A stretch of 64,000 bases of DNA from Auanema rhodensis (Eukaryota > Nematoda > Chromadorea > Rhabditida > Rhabditidae). The position numbers and the translations under genes were made by a program. The DNA lies in assembly GCA_964057225.1 (NCBI GenBank), contig OZ059895.1, positions 15,367,001 through 15,431,000 of the forward strand, given 5' to 3'. The notes under the pieces are model-generated. The model worked only from the letters and a program-made list of their open reading frames with translations. It searched no databases and had not been told where the DNA came from. Below, piece after piece: positions 23,398 to 35,193 of this stretch (within the stretch, counting starts at the first letter, position 1; the number at the start of each line of letters is the position of its first letter).

Positions 23398-26300
23398 TTA
23401 GACGACTCTCATGTTCTTGCCATCGGAACCATGTGCAACATTATCCACCGAACCCATTTTGGAGCTAGGTGTCGTATATTCGTATTTCTCATCAAATATC
23501 TGAAAACGGCGATAAAGCTTAAGAAGTATTTAGTCATGATTCCTAGTGTCAATGGAAGGCAGATTCGTATATAAAGACCTGTAAAGCCAGGACTTGAACG
23601 ACAACTAAATGCATTAGTTGACTTTAATCTTATATGTATATATATGAATTGTATGAAAAGTAAAGAAGTTGAGAAAAAGAGAGAAAGAGAGAGAAAAAAG
23701 AGATAAAAAGAGAGGGTGGGGAGGGGGGGGGGAGACAGATCCAACAAATGCTATTCGAGATTAATGAAAGCGAGATGGTTCAACTAGAATATTTAGACTT
23801 GATGCCATCAAATATATCTTATTCACGTTGGCTACTGTATCATTCATTCAGTCAAGTTTAAAAATAAGATGAGCTAAAACGGAAAAAAAAGAAGTTTGTG
23901 CTGGAACGATTGTGAATAATAGAAGATTTGAAAAGAACTTGACGATGTTCGTGTAAATGACATAACACCCACACAACCGTTCTGTTCGTCTGTTCCAACG
24001 TGTTTTTGTCAATTAATTTCCTCAAATAGAAGATAAACTACCTGTGTAACGTAAAATGAATTAATGAAAAATAATACGAAAACAGTAATCAGACTATCTA
24101 TTTCAGAATGGCAGAAGAGGATGAGAGAGTTGAGTGAGTAGTACACGATGAGCTTAGCCATGATATAGCAATCACCTGAATATTTCCTCCACCGGGTTGA
24201 TGACCGATATTATCTTTTGAGCCGACTTTACTTGTAGCATTCCATTCTAGTTTTTCGTGCAAAACCTGCAAAGCAGCAAAAGCTGGTGTGATCAGTGAGA
24301 TTTCAAACAATAAATTTTAGAAAAATCTATCGTCAAAGTCATAATAAGCTGAAGTGCATAATGACAATCAAAACATAAGAGAATGGGTTGATACACACAA
24401 TTCACAGTCACTCAACAATCTCAGAACGAGTGTGATAGCCGTGATATATGGTATAGTTAATTATCAAATCATCATATAGTTTATAAAAAACATAAAACGT
24501 TCACACGTCATTGTTACCTTCACATTTCCACCGCCAGGCTTATGCTTAGCATTGTCTAACGATCCTACTTTAGATTGAGCACTCCAATTTAATTTTTGAT
24601 TAGGAATCTGAATATTATTGATGTGAATCAACATGAAATAGAGCAATTCAATAATACTTTCTTATCTGAAAGCTTAGGAGCATGATCAGATTTCGCATCC
24701 ACACGAGACTTAGCTGTTTCTTTGAAATTTGTTTTGATAGTTTCAATTTTCACATTTCCACCGCCTAAATTAGGTTATGCTGAGAAGGAGTACAAGGATT
24801 CAGTGTTCTTATTGTTTATATATATATACATATCATATATTTATGTTATGAATATTTAATTATTTGGAATATAAAACTCTTACCTGGCACGTGATTTGCC
24901 TTATCCAAAGATCCAACTTTTGAGGTGGCGTTGTATGTCTTCTTCTCATGAAATATCTCTACATTACCTCCAGTTGGCTTATGAGCAGTAATTGAACCAA
25001 CTTTACTATAATTATAAATAAATATAGTTAATATAGTTAAATACAGTTCATAGAAGTGAAATACATTTCAATAAATTACCTTTGAACATTTGCATATTTC
25101 TTATTTACTTTTGGAGTCGAAGGTAAGCTTCCTATGGCACCTACAATGAATTATCAAAGCTAAATCTGCCCTGTTGACTTTAGTATTACCTGCTTTAGAA
25201 ACTGAAAACGTACTTGTAGCCGGACTACGTTGCACTGATCGAGCACGTGTTGAGCTATTCGAGACAGGTGGCTTACCGGCAATCCTAATAGATGTTGTGG
25301 TCGCCGCAGGCTTGGGCATGGCCCTACAAGTACATACATATGATAAGAAGACACATAGTCTTTGAAATTTCTTTTATTTGTGCGGGAAAGTTATTGAAAA
25401 AAAAAGAAAATCTGGATTTCAAATGAAAAAATATTAGAATGAGTTATGGCTGCATCCAAAGTGTTCTTGAAGCTCAAAAATAGAGTATTCACAACGAATC
25501 AATAGAGAGCATGAGGCGTGAGAAGACGATGTATCCAAGAAGAATACGGCTTTACGCGCAAAAATGAGAGAAAAGCGTGGCATAAAGAAAGGAAAACGGA
25601 AAGATGGAGAAAAGGAAAGAGGCAATAATATTGAAGATGGATGATACCTTGATAACTTGACATTGCGACATGCTTTGACTGCTGTTTCTACAGCCTTTGA
25701 TGATTTATATAAATACGAAAGAGAGAGAATAGCAAGTGTGAGATAAATATGCGAGCTAGAGGCCCATTAGCAAACGTACGGCTTAAAACTTCAACGTCGA
25801 AACAAAATATCGACAGATAATGAGCAGGAAATGGAGCTCAGCATAATAGAGAGGTTCACAAGACGAAGCAGGAAAATGCTTTAGAAAAATTGAAAGAGAT
25901 TGTGAAAAGGATGAAAAAGGACGACGAAGGTGGGTTTGCAAAAATCTGCTAAACGACTTAAACCATATGAAGCATATGGAGATTTTCTCAAGGCATTGAG
26001 TGGTGATGACGAGTTCTACAGCTGAACATAATATGATTTGGCAAGGAAAAGCATCAGCTGCATGTTCAGCTTCAAAAATCATCAAGCATGAGGAAGAGAA
26101 AACGTCAAACTGGCTATTCACTATGGGCTGAATCATAGGAAGTACTAATTAGGATGACAAGTAGTCGGGAAGCATCTTCAACCACAAGAAATAGCAAAAC
26201 AGTTCTAGGAATAATAAAAATAATAATAACATGGAGCGAAATGTCAAAATTTATGTATTGGTGAACCAGCATGACTAGAGCTTATTCTCGATTCTGGATG

Positions 26301-28182
26301 TGCTACACTTTTCAGTGAATATATGACGAGATAGAGAAAGAGAAAGAGATGCAGATGCAGATTGGATGAGAAAGAGCTATAGAAGGTACATGAATTCAAA
26401 TGTGAATTAGAGATAAATAGAAAATGAGTTGTCTAACAAGTAAAAGTAATAAAACATGATGTGAACTAATGACAAGCTGTCACCCCTGTGTATACATCAG
26501 GTGAACATCCGACGGATCTGCGTGTCAATGCTTTAACTTTCTACGCAATCCAAGTTTCTTATCTATGTATTAATCGTTGTGTGTGACCACCACATGAATC
26601 AGCTCTAAGCAATTGCTTGAACACCAGCAACAACAACAAATTGCTTTTCCAACTTACGTCGTTCTTCCTGCGCTTGCTCTAGCTGCTGGAGTTCTTGAGG
26701 CTGTGCTTACTTTCGTAGCTGTTGGCATGCTGTAAAAGGTGAAAAATAAATAAAATAATGTTATAAGATCAAATACTATAAAATAAATATTATGTTATTC
26801 ATGTATATTTCATATATAAAAGGATTTACGGAGAAAAAAATTCGAAAGAATGCTAAGAAGAGCATACTGCGTACACTACGTGCCTGATGTGTATATTCAG
26901 CTGTCATTCTTGAAACATGCATTACTATTCAAATCAATTGTTATATAAAATAATTAATTATGCATGAATATATTATATGAAATAATTATTATTTCATAAA
27001 GATGTTATAAATTTAATTATTTAACTTATTCTCACTATAGCATATTTAAAAAGTCTATGAAATAATTTAACTCACGGTGGAATAGTCTTTTTGGTTGGCG
27101 CTTGCATCTTTGTTGCTCCAATAGGACGAGCAGCTACGGAGCTTGTTTTCTGAAATATTCAATTTAAAAAAATGAAAGCTTAATTTTAATTTTGTGTAAT
27201 GGCAATGCAACCTGTTTAATGCTGATTGTTGGGCAAAAAAAAAGCTAAATCAACACGGCCACGTGACAACGTGGAATAAACTACACGTATGCAAATTTTG
27301 ATGTCATTTGAAATTGAAAGTGAAATACTCTTATATGTATGCTAATGAGTGAGATAAGCGTATAACCTTTACAGAAGCTGATTTTGCAGCTGATACAACT
27401 GGAGCAGCTTCTGGATTCTCAGATGGATCGGCAGGAGGTTCAAAAGCTGATTCAATTTTGTTTTCCTTAGAATACAGAATTACTACAGCGAGTTAGAATG
27501 CTAATCAAATACCTCTGAGCAGGATGTTTGAGTTGGGAACGGAGTTGGTTCTTCGGGCAGTGGTTCCTGCAAGTTGTCGTCGACAGCGGACGTCGGAGTA
27601 TTCAATCCGTGCTCGGAGCCAGCTTCCGTTTGCTCTCTTGTGTCGTTTGCATCATCAGTAGATCGATCAGTTGGTTCAGATATCAAATCAGATTGCACAT
27701 GATCATCTGACAAGTCTCGTGTTTGATGAGCATCTTCATTGTCTGCATCAAAATGACTTTCGGCATTCTGCTCAATTTCACGTTCCATCTGCTCAAAAAG
27801 CAGAATTTCGTTTTTCTCATTGTGCCCCATGCTGCCAGTATTGGATGTTTCAAATGCTGTAGTCATTATTTCGCTGGAAATATTCAAACTTTCGCTTCCT
27901 GGATCAGCAGCGAGTGATGATGAATGTGATGATAAGGATAATAGATCTGCACGATGATCAGATTCTAATGCAGTTTCAAGCTGAAAATATTAGATGAAAT
28001 GCTGATGTAGAGTAGCACAAAACAATAGATCAAAGAGATATTTGGACGATTGGTCAGCAAGAAAATGAGAAAAATTCCAAAATAACATGATTGTAGTGAT
28101 GAATACAAGGTTGACAGTCTAGCCAACTAATTTTATAACTACGATGTTCATACATACATACCTTTCTGGTGGATCGTCTTCC

Positions 28183-28244
<62 letters not shown>

Positions 28245-29262
28245 AATATTCTCTTCATGTTAATCTCTATTTCTATTTAGGTTTTTTCAGTATATAAAAC
28301 CATGCTGAGTCCAATTATACTTGACCGAGTTTTCCGGATGAAGAATAGACAACGCCGCAAAAACACAATCAAACCTTCCAGCCCTCCCATTAACAATTAA
28401 AATTTCATCATTGGACATGGATTTTTGAGGAGAAGAGGAAGGAAAGAACATGGAAAATGGAGACTAAGCGCATATGAATGAGAATAAACTTACATTTGAA
28501 GAAATGGACTGTTTGTCAACGTGTTCGTCTTCGTCTTTTTGATCTAAAAAATGGAAATGGAAATAGAAATTGTTCACAAGCATATACAATACTATGCTGT
28601 TTTTCATATAAATGTGTGAAATATTTATAAAAAAAAAAGAATTTAAACAAAGTTTTTCGTTTGATTTGCTTTTTACGTAACATAAAATCTATTTTCTTTC
28701 TTTGTTTGTATAAAAATATTGAAACATACCGATGCTTGAATCAGCTGCAGTGTAGTGTTTGTGATCCGACGGCTCGTCTGTCTCCACCTCTTCGACGTCG
28801 GAATTGCAAATTGATGACCTTTTTAGGTTTCCACAATCAGCAGATTCAACGATGGCTTCTTCTTCTTCGCCTTCGCCTTCGAATGAATTACGCTCTTCCT
28901 CGTATACGTAGTCGTCGTCGTTTCCAGAAGAATGAGATATTGACTGGATATCTTCTCTGTTTTTCTTCTGCAAGTCCTCCTCCTCGTCGTCTATCTTTGT
29001 CTCTTCGATCTCTTCTTGTTCGTCTTTTTCCTGTTCTTCTGGAGCTGAAACATAGAAATAGGTCTATGTATCATCTGATACTCATTGAAATCTAACGATG
29101 TCAATCAAAATATAAAATGAAAAAAAGTAATTTTATATGAATGATAATGGGAAATATGATGAGCTAATGTCACATCTGTACTCATTCACACAAATAGGTT
29201 TGTAGTATTTTTTTCGAAGTTCTTAACTTTAAAAGAAGAAAAAGAGAGGAAGAGAGAGAGAG

Positions 29263-29309
<47 letters not shown>

Positions 29310-29790
29310 GAGAGAAAGAAAGAGAGAGAGAAGGACAGATCCTACTTCCTCTAAAGTTAAAAAGAAAAATGGAAGATGTAACAGCTAAAAAGGAAGTATA
29401 GAAGACAACTACTAACTTATACCATAACAGTTAAGAAATAAAATATAGAAAACATTTTAAGAGAAGGCTTTCTCTTTCTTCTGACTCCCAAAACTTTGTT
29501 AAAAAAAGATTTGAAAAATAAACATTTGGTGATTGAGGATGAGAAGATAATAGAGATAGGCATAGTTCAAAAATGAAGAGAAAAAGCAAAAGAGAGAGGG
29601 GCAAAGTGAAAAGACTGAGTGAGGAAAGGGAAAGGGGGGGGAAGAAGCATAACGAGGGTAAGATGGAGAAACAAATTGAACAACACTGAAAATAAAGAAG
29701 AACTTTGAGAAGACAAACATCAATTCTTCTGTGTATATTGTATGATTTTCTTCATAAAAAATGATTCAAACAAAAGGAAGAACCGTCAGA

Positions 29791-29822
<32 letters not shown>

Positions 29823-30170
29823 TTTCTTGATATTATCATGAAAATTATGCAAAATATTCATAATATTGCATGTGTTAATCAATGAAGAAATGTTTTTTTA
29901 TTTAGAAAAAACAAAGATTATCCTCAAAAATGCTTTTTCCTTCATTCCGTTTTCCTTTAAAAAGAAACGAAAAATAGCAAAACAGCGAAGTATTATGCGC
30001 ATAAAGCTGAAGCAAGTTGATGTCTTGGAAATATCAATTTCCATCTAAGAGCTTTGATAGTTATTTGGAAAAACTGTTATGTTTAACAAACAAAAATGAT
30101 TTTCATTCAACGTTCAAATGGGTTTTGAGGTTATTGAATGAAAGACGAAACTCCTCCCTTGTTCCTCAAT

Positions 30171-30225
<55 letters not shown>

Positions 30226-33200
30226 CCCTCCTCCCAAATATGGTGAAAGGGGATATGAATAGGTGGTGAATGAACGATGAAACAGAATAGCAACATACCG
30301 TTATTGACTTCTAATGTCTGCTGCTCTGCTATGTAGCTGTCGTGAGATTCAGCTGGCTGTTCGGTAGTAGTTGCGTTGGGCTCTGCGGCGTCGTCGAGCG
30401 TGCTCTCTGCCTCAGGCGTCAGAGGGTAATCTTGAGTGGTAGGTACGGATTGCTCGGATTGCTATAAAACATACGGATTATAAACATACATGTGTGGAAA
30501 TACGTGTGAAAGACGGAACATCAGCAGTGGCTGACCCTTCTCCCCTTCAAAAATGAGCAGAGAATAGCAAAGGGAAACGAAAAAAATGGAAATATTTGAT
30601 TGAAAAGTTATAATGTTTATGTTAATATTCATATTTGTTTTTGAGTTAAACTAGACTGATTGCGTAAGGATGCTTTATAGGATTAAACATCTAGTTCTTC
30701 TTCTAGCTAATATCAGAGAAAATGGAGAAGAAAAGCATAATATGATGAAAAGTGGGTTAAGGCAGAAGCAGAAGCACAAGAGATAGTACATGTGAAGTTA
30801 TTTCATAGTCTTTCCCAGAGCAATTTCCAAAAAAAGATGAGAAATCATAAAAAAATATGAAACATCGTCTATAAAGCTTAAGCAATACATCTTCTAGACG
30901 ACGTTTCAAACGAGCAAATCACATAAGTTATGTTGAAATGTCACAAAAGAGCAAAAAAGTGGAATACGGGGCACAAATTTTCCATAGCAGATCAATGACG
31001 GAAAAGCTCTTTGTCGAGAAAAAAACAGAAAGGAGAGAGAGGGGCTGACGACAAAAACACACAAAAACACATGAATAGACATCAGGTTTGACGAACGAGG
31101 AATAAAGTGAAAGCTTCTGAGCAGTCGCATCTCATGTGGTTTAGATCATACAACTTGGCTTTTCACAGTTTAAGAGAAGAAAAATGCATAATAAACAGTA
31201 AGAAGTTGAAATTTATTTCTCATCTCACGGTCATAGTGTTACTGAAGAAATACTCAATGTTATTTATTGAAAAGCTAAAAAACAAGAAGAGGACGAATAG
31301 AGAGAGAAAGAGAAAGAGAGAGAGAGAGAGAGAGAAGAGAGTAGGGCAGTGGTTGGAGAACACCTCAAAAAGGTTCTGTCTGGCCAGCAAACAAACATCA
31401 AAACAAATTGGCTCAAGTACTGAAAAAGCAAAAATAAACTGTCAAATGTAGCTTTTCCTGTGAAGAAAATGAAATATAATTCAATCGAGACTCAATTGCA
31501 GTTATATTTGGAAATGAAAATGAAAATAGAAATCAGAGGGTGAGTAATAACAGTCAAAGACTACTACGACATGCTGAAGGACAATTATAAGAAAAGAGAG
31601 GGAGGAGAGAGGGAGAGAGAGAGAAGGAGAAAGAGACACAGAGAGAGGGAGAGAGAGATTAGAAGAAAGAAAATTTGTGAAATAAATCTAGTAATAACAT
31701 AAAGCTCAAAAGGATAATTTGCAAAAGATAATATCTGAAGCTGAAAAAGAGCCGAAGCAAGGCTCGTTCATGAACTACACACGAAGGCTGATACATGCCA
31801 TATGGGTTGGATATGACCAACTGAGGGACAGATGTCGTTATTTAAACATAAGCTGAGAACAGAAACGGAAATGAGCAGCAGGAAAAGGAACTAAATAAAA
31901 AAATTTTCTGACTCTTAGTATATCGTGAAGAAGAAAAGATCTTCCTTTCTTCAATTCAAAAGATTCGTCTTTGTTCATTCAAAACCTCTGACTGTGTATG
32001 GATGAGGGTAGTGAGAGTAATGCTTAATGTCGTAAAACATGGCAAAATGAAGTAGAAGAAGGTATAAGACAACGACGATAACGACGACAATGACGATGAC
32101 GATGACGAAAAGGAAGTAGAAAGCAACGACAACGACAAATGAATGTATTATTTCCATTTGAAACCGATGAACTTGCCTCAAATCTCAATAGAAATCATCA
32201 AAATTATAAAGAGTATGATAATGAAATGCTAATTCTAATAGAAGAAACGACAATGCGTGCACATCTAATGGCCTCCGTCATGTAAGAGATGGCTTATAGG
32301 CCAATGATGAGTGCAGAGTGACGGAAAAAAGAAAGAAAGTAAGGACGTAAATTGTCTATTTTGCCTATCAATTTCTCTTTCTTTTCTCTACGAAGAAAAC
32401 AAAAAAATATTCGACAGTATGATCATAGAACCTATTTCCAAGTTTGAAAACTACAAAATATAACGAATAGGCGAAAAACAATTGGCATGTTAAGGAACAA
32501 AACTGCAAGTTTTAAGTTATTTTTCTTAAATTCTAAGCCGAGTTAAGTATTAGGCTATTAACTTCGCTTGACGCTCCACTTAACAAATAAGACAACAGCA
32601 ACAGTCGGCAGAAATGATTGTGAAGTTTTACTCGAAATCTCACTCCCTCGCACTTGTTTCTATCTCTAATTCTCTTGCCATTTCATAATCATTTATCTTT
32701 TCTCTCTTTCTTTTTTGATTTGACCAACAATCATTCGACTTTTTAATCTTCTTCATAGGAATGTTTAGTAGTCACAGCAGAAGCAGCTGACCTTCTTCTA
32801 CAAATCATTCAGTATTATAATGATAATTATAAGCTAAAACAAGATATTTATATGTATAATTAGTTATAAAATTTTTGAACATGATAAACTAGATATCGTA
32901 TCATTAATTAGCTAATTATAAATACTCTATAGATATTGAAGATATTGATAGAAATTAATTAAAACACAACCGCTCTCTGCGGGCAATTTCTTAGAAATGA
33001 TTTACATGTCCGACAGCGTTCAACACTTTTTCACGTAAAACACGTTTGAATTCAAATTGTATGTATGAGATATCATGAGGAGAGTTAGTTAGTTTTTCCT
33101 TCCTTGTTCAGAAAGCCATGTAAAAGGTATTCATGATCCAAACATGAAAATACTATAATTCAACAATAGTAGAGATCAAGCAATATAAGATTTGGGAATG

Positions 33201-33883
33201 AACAAGAGTATTGGTAAACACTCAATCGCATTTTATGAAAAGTATAATATATAAATAGTATATAGTCAAGCTTTCAGGAGAAGAGCAACATGAGACATAA
33301 TCTAGACGAGAAATAGGAGAGAGGGAGAGAGAGAGAGAGAATTTGTGTATGTACTAACATACTATATGATAGCCGATGTGCTTAAAAATCCATTTTAAGC
33401 TTATTCTTTTACTATTTGTGTGAATGATTTCAAGCTGACCTTTCTCGTCCAAAGCACGTATTCCATTTCAAAGATCTTACAATAACCAATAATATCAATA
33501 TCAACAGTATATTTCAAGATATAAGGTAATCAATTATTGATTAAAATGAGTATATGGTATTTGATATCATAACCTTTACCAGGTGGATAGGAAGAATCAG
33601 TCAATAAACCAAAGGTAAGAAGTTGTTCTGCGAAAAGAGAGGAAAAGAGGGCCGGAGAGAGGGAGAGAGAATGGAAGAAGAGGGGAGGCAAGATTTGCTT
33701 GAAGGAAATATTATTTTGCTTTTCAGCTAGCTAAAAAAGTTCATAACAGAAGTTGGTAAAGGAAGTGTTGAAAATAAAAAAAATGTTAGAAAACACATTA
33801 AGCTTTCCGAAAGATTAAACACTCACCTGTTCACTCATGATTTCATCGGCCAGATGCATGTCCTCAGTTGATGTCGAGTCCAT
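23398..33883 (-). CDS. ptl-1: Tau/MAP2/MAP4-like microtubule-associated protein PTL-1
   Basis: The nematode tau-family protein; binds and stabilises microtubules, mainly in neurons. Fifteen exons are readable. Exon 1 (33827-33883) encodes 19 residues. Acidic projection exons follow (30300-30465, about 28730-29045, 28490-28545, about 27510-27980). Then come basic, proline/serine/threonine-rich linker exons (27370-25095). The C-terminal repeat array has five canonical units: SKVGSITAHKPTGGNVE, SKVGSLDKANHVPGGGNVK, SKVGSLDNAKHKPGGGNVK, SKVGSKDNIGHQPGGGNIQ and a diverged last one, SKMGSVDNVAHGSDGKN. A tau R'-like stretch (NFKETAKSRVDAKSDHAPK) lies between units two and three. The stop is at 23398-23400. 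The long introns carry GA/CT microsatellites. Confidence 0.93.
23410..25010 (-). repeat. ptl-1: Microtubule-binding repeat array of ptl-1
   Basis: Five 30-31 residue repeats are spread over exons at about 24891-25010, 24658-24764, 24518-24607, 24176-24265 and 23398-23499. Exons 24518-24607 and 24176-24265 are each exactly 90 bp, phase 0, and each holds one repeat core. Skipping either would remove one repeat without a frameshift. Confidence 0.85.
28191..28240. repeat. (CT)n microsatellite in ptl-1 intron
   Basis: About 50 bp of almost perfect CT dinucleotides on the plus strand, inside a ptl-1 intron. Confidence 0.95.
29243..29306. repeat. (GA)n microsatellite in ptl-1 intron
   Basis: GA dinucleotides with a few interruptions on the plus strand, within a ptl-1 intron; a second purine-rich block continues to 29335. 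Confidence 0.95.
29791..29815. repeat. (GA)n microsatellite in ptl-1 intron
   Basis: About 24 bp of GA dinucleotides on the plus strand. Confidence 0.9.
30174..30221. repeat. (CT)n microsatellite in ptl-1 intron
   Basis: About 48 bp of pure CT dinucleotides on the plus strand, only some 80 bp from the acidic exon at 30300. Confidence 0.95.
31300..31340. repeat. (GA)n microsatellite in ptl-1 intron 1
   Basis: GA/GAAA-type purine run on the plus strand in the 3.3-kb first coding intron. Confidence 0.9.
31593..31662. repeat. Impure GA-rich tract in ptl-1 intron 1
   Basis: Interrupted GA repeats over about 70 bp on the plus strand. Confidence 0.85.
33310..33342. repeat. GA-rich tract in ptl-1 intron 1
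   Basis: About 30 bp of GA dinucleotides on the plus strand. Confidence 0.85.
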
Positions 33884-34638
33884 AATTGGAAATTCTATCT
33901 AGAAGATATATGATATACAGAACTATGGGAAGGTTTAGTGAGATATGAATAACAATCTGGGTGAATGTAAACGGTGGGGAGATGTTAAACAGGTAGAAGA
34001 AATCTTGTCATATACATGTGTAACTCTAGAGATTCCTTATATTGCGCTGATGGCTGAAATGCTTAGTCGTTGGGGATGATGGTCTATCGGTTACTCACTC
34101 ATTTGCTTTACTTCTCTCTCTCTCTCTCCCTTTGTATCTCTCAAAATCTCGTTCTCGCACTTGAGTTCAGTTAATCTACACTTCTTCTCATTGCTTAGAT
34201 GAGTCAATTAATCATCAATTCAAAAGATATTAGGCTGTCACCCAAGCCTAATTGGTTAGAGCTTACAGCGTACACTGAGAAACAGTTTCTTTGGGTCATT
34301 GAAGCATTCGACTAATCGAAATCATGTCATCAAACCTCTTTTCACATATCTCTTTACCCCTAACTTCATCGCTCTCTCTCACACTTAATAGCATTCACTC
34401 ATTTCATATTTCTTCATAGAATCTCACTGTTCCGCTCACTTGCATCTGTCAGTTACAGAGCCTATGTTGATGTTCTACCAGTCGATCATCTTTCTACTGA
34501 TGTCTCACAATGCGGATATGTGAAGAGCTATTTAAAGAGCGGAAAGAAATAACAAAGATATATAAAAGCAATGAAAAACAACTTAAACAAAACTCAAGTT
34601 AATGAACCAACTACGAGCTTAAATTTCAGAAAACTTAC

Positions 34639-34700
34639 CAAATTATGTTCTCCGAGTATAACTTGGTCTACGCTGATGTGTTGTTATGGATGCTTATAGT
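34639..34700 (-). other. ptl-1: Probable non-coding first exon of ptl-1
   Basis: On the minus strand a strong donor (TTTG then gtaagttt) lies at about 34631-34640, 750 bp upstream of the ptl-1 ATG. A ttctag acceptor sits about 17 bp before that ATG. Together they suggest a 5' UTR exon whose outer end I cannot place. The rest of 33884-35193 looks like promoter/intergenic DNA. Confidence 0.4.
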
Positions 34701-35193
34701 TCCCAGATAGCCATTAACCAATGCTTGTCAAATGCATTTTTGCCGATCTTTCTTGCTTCTCTTGCCTTTTCAGTTCATTTGTTTTGCATAGGAAGCTCGT
34801 GTTGGAATGTAAACTCGATTGGTCATGAATGAGTGGTGAGATATGTTACTTGATGTATGTTCTTGTATGCTTCTCTTCTCAACTTTTTAGCTTCATCAAC
34901 TCATTTTAGTTTTAAAAGAATTTATCACCTAAAACAAGCCAACAACAAAATCAATAAATTATTAAGTTAAGATATCACAATAGTCCAGTGAAGCAGAGGA
35001 CACAAGGGATCAAATACATTCTACAACCCAGAAGGGGACCAGAAATAGTATGAGAACTCGGTAACCCGAGGAAAATACATGTACTGAAACTAGATAATAA
35101 ATAAGTAGCCCCACTTAGAAGAAGAACAGATGCACAAGATATGGGGGGTGAACTGGGAGCAAACATGAAACATAGAACATGATAACAAATCAT

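Noticed and set aside
28054-28242. Arginine-glutamate repeat peptide on the minus strand
   Set aside because: It is a translation of the GA microsatellite inside a ptl-1 intron.
30017-30296. Ser-Leu and Arg-Glu repeat frames on both strands
   Set aside because: Translations of the CT/GA microsatellite at 30174-30221, not genes.
31956-32181. Two overlapping serine/valine-rich minus-strand frames
   Set aside because: They read a (gacgat)-like low-complexity tract in the long ptl-1 intron; no splice sites join them to ptl-1.
34215-34290. Stretch resembling a tRNA B-box (aattggttagagctta)
   Set aside because: No acceptor stem or anticodon arm can be formed; no proper GGTTCRANNCC.
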